From assembly GCA_016206585.1 (NCBI GenBank), contig JACQRE010000176.1:1-5897 (forward strand): DNA of 5,897 nt, written 5' to 3'. How positions within the stretch are numbered: position 1 is the first letter of the stretch; each line of letters begins with the position of its first letter. Shown one piece after another: positions 5,415 to 5,897 of the stretch. Below the pieces are notes generated by a model. That model had not been told where the DNA came from, made no database searches, and worked only from the letters and a program-made list of their open reading frames with translations. This stretch comes from Candidatus Omnitrophota bacterium. GTDB lineage: Bacteria > Omnitrophota > Gorgyraeia > Aquiviventales > Aquiviventaceae. A program made the translations under genes and the position numbers.

Positions 5415-5897
5415 TTACTCCAACTTTGTGGCTCTCAGGACCTCTTCAATCGTGGTGACGCCGGCGAGCACTTTCGCCACGCCATCATCCCGTAGCGTCT
5501 TCATCCCCGCCTTGCGGCCCGCCTCGCGGATCGCGTGCGCGGGTGCCCGGGAGACCACCAGATCCTTGATCGTTTCGTGCATCGGCAGCAGCTCGAAGAT
5601 GCCCACGCGGCCCTTGTAGCCGGTCTGCTTGCAGGTCCCGCACCCCTTGCCGCGGAAGATGGTCCCGCCGTCCTTGAGCTGCAGCTCGCCCGCCAGGTTG
5701 GCGGTTGGCTGGTACGGCTCCTTGCACTTCGGGCAGATCACGCGGACCAGCCGCTGGGCCAGCACGCCGCTGACGCTGGAGGCCACCAGGAACGGCTCGA
5801 TGCCCATGTCGATCAACCGGGTCAAGGAGCTTGGCGCATCGTTGGTGTGCAGCGTGGAGAAGACGAGGTGCCCGGTGAGCGAGGCCTGGATCGCGAT
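5415..5897 (-). CDS. pilB: PilB/GspE assembly ATPase, C-terminal part (5' end beyond right edge)
   Basis: Only the last 160 residues are present. The first visible residues, AIQASLTGHLVFSTLHTNDA, are the His-box region of the secretion ATPase family, followed by RLIDMGIEPFLVASSVSGVLAQRLVR. Two CxxC pairs, CPKC (codons at 5724-5735) and CGTC (5631-5642), form the zinc-binding tetracysteine motif of PilB and GspE that the retraction ATPase PilT lacks. TGYKGRVGIFELLPM and the GMKTLRDDGVAKVLAGVTTIEEVLR tail region (in two parts: GMKTLRDDG, then VTTIEEVLR) complete the family C-terminus. The enzyme hydrolyses ATP to power subunit insertion through the platform protein encoded next. The Walker A and B motifs lie outside the window, so catalytic integrity cannot be judged. 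PilB is preferred because a PilM-PilN-type protein is in the operon, but GspE remains possible. Confidence 0.93.
   Translation of the reverse strand: MAIQASLTGHLVFSTLHTNDAPSSLTRLIDMGIEPFLVASSVSGVLAQRLVRVICPKCKEPYQPTANLAGELQLKDGGTIFRGKGCGTCKQTGYKGRVGIFELLPMHETIKDLVVSRAPAHAIREAGRKAGMKTLRDDGVAKVLAGVTTIEEVLRATKLE

Noticed and set aside
5415..5897. PilT retraction ATPase
   Set aside because: The two CxxC pairs of the zinc motif are present, which PilT lacks; PilB/GspE fits better.

Overview
The window is a tightly packed, GC-rich stretch of one operon. Everything coding reads on the minus strand, so the operon runs from the right edge to the left edge. In order of transcription it holds: the C-terminal part of a PilB/GspE assembly ATPase (cut by the right edge), a PilC/GspF inner-membrane platform protein, a GspG-like major pseudopilin, three minor prepilins of the PilV/GspI, PilW/GspJ and PilX types, and a long PilM protein fused to a PilN-like segment (cut by the left edge). 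This is the core of a type IV pilus or type II secretion-like machine: the ATPase drives assembly through the platform, the minor pilins are expected to prime and cap the fibre, and PilM-PilN links the cytoplasmic motor to the envelope. The sequence does not settle whether the product is an extended pilus or a secretion pseudopilus. No plus-strand gene, RNA gene, promoter or terminator was found, and no gene-free stretch reaches 300 bases.

The most unusual content is a set of short palindromic elements made of 7-base units, all at gene junctions. Two copies (2410-2487 and 3016-3093) are 78 bp long, differ at one base, and consist of tandem TTCGATG units facing tandem CATCGAA units around a 15-base loop. 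A third (3467-3548) and a fourth (5297-5406) have the same design with a different unit, GTGTAAC facing GTTACAC. Three of the four lie inside the coding sequence of the three consecutive minor prepilins, each time in the leader peptide just upstream of the prepilin peptidase cleavage site, so the extra residues should be cut off and be absent from the mature fibre. The fourth lies in the gap between the ATPase and platform genes. A short run of a further 7-base unit (ATGTCTC type) sits at the start of the PilX-type gene.

Two protein architectures also stand out. The PilX-type minor pilin carries a C-terminal domain resembling an F5/8 type C (discoidin-like) binding module, which suggests an adhesive fibre tip. 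PilM and PilN are read as one polypeptide, an arrangement similar to GspL of type II secretion.

Organism: a high-GC, Gram-negative-type bacterium. From memory, peptide strings such as those encoded by these heptamers turn up in predicted proteins of uncultured PVC-group and Omnitrophota-like bacteria, and an AFTLIE-type cleavage motif is common in Planctomycetes/Verrucomicrobia pseudopilins. That makes such a lineage a reasonable but unverified guess.
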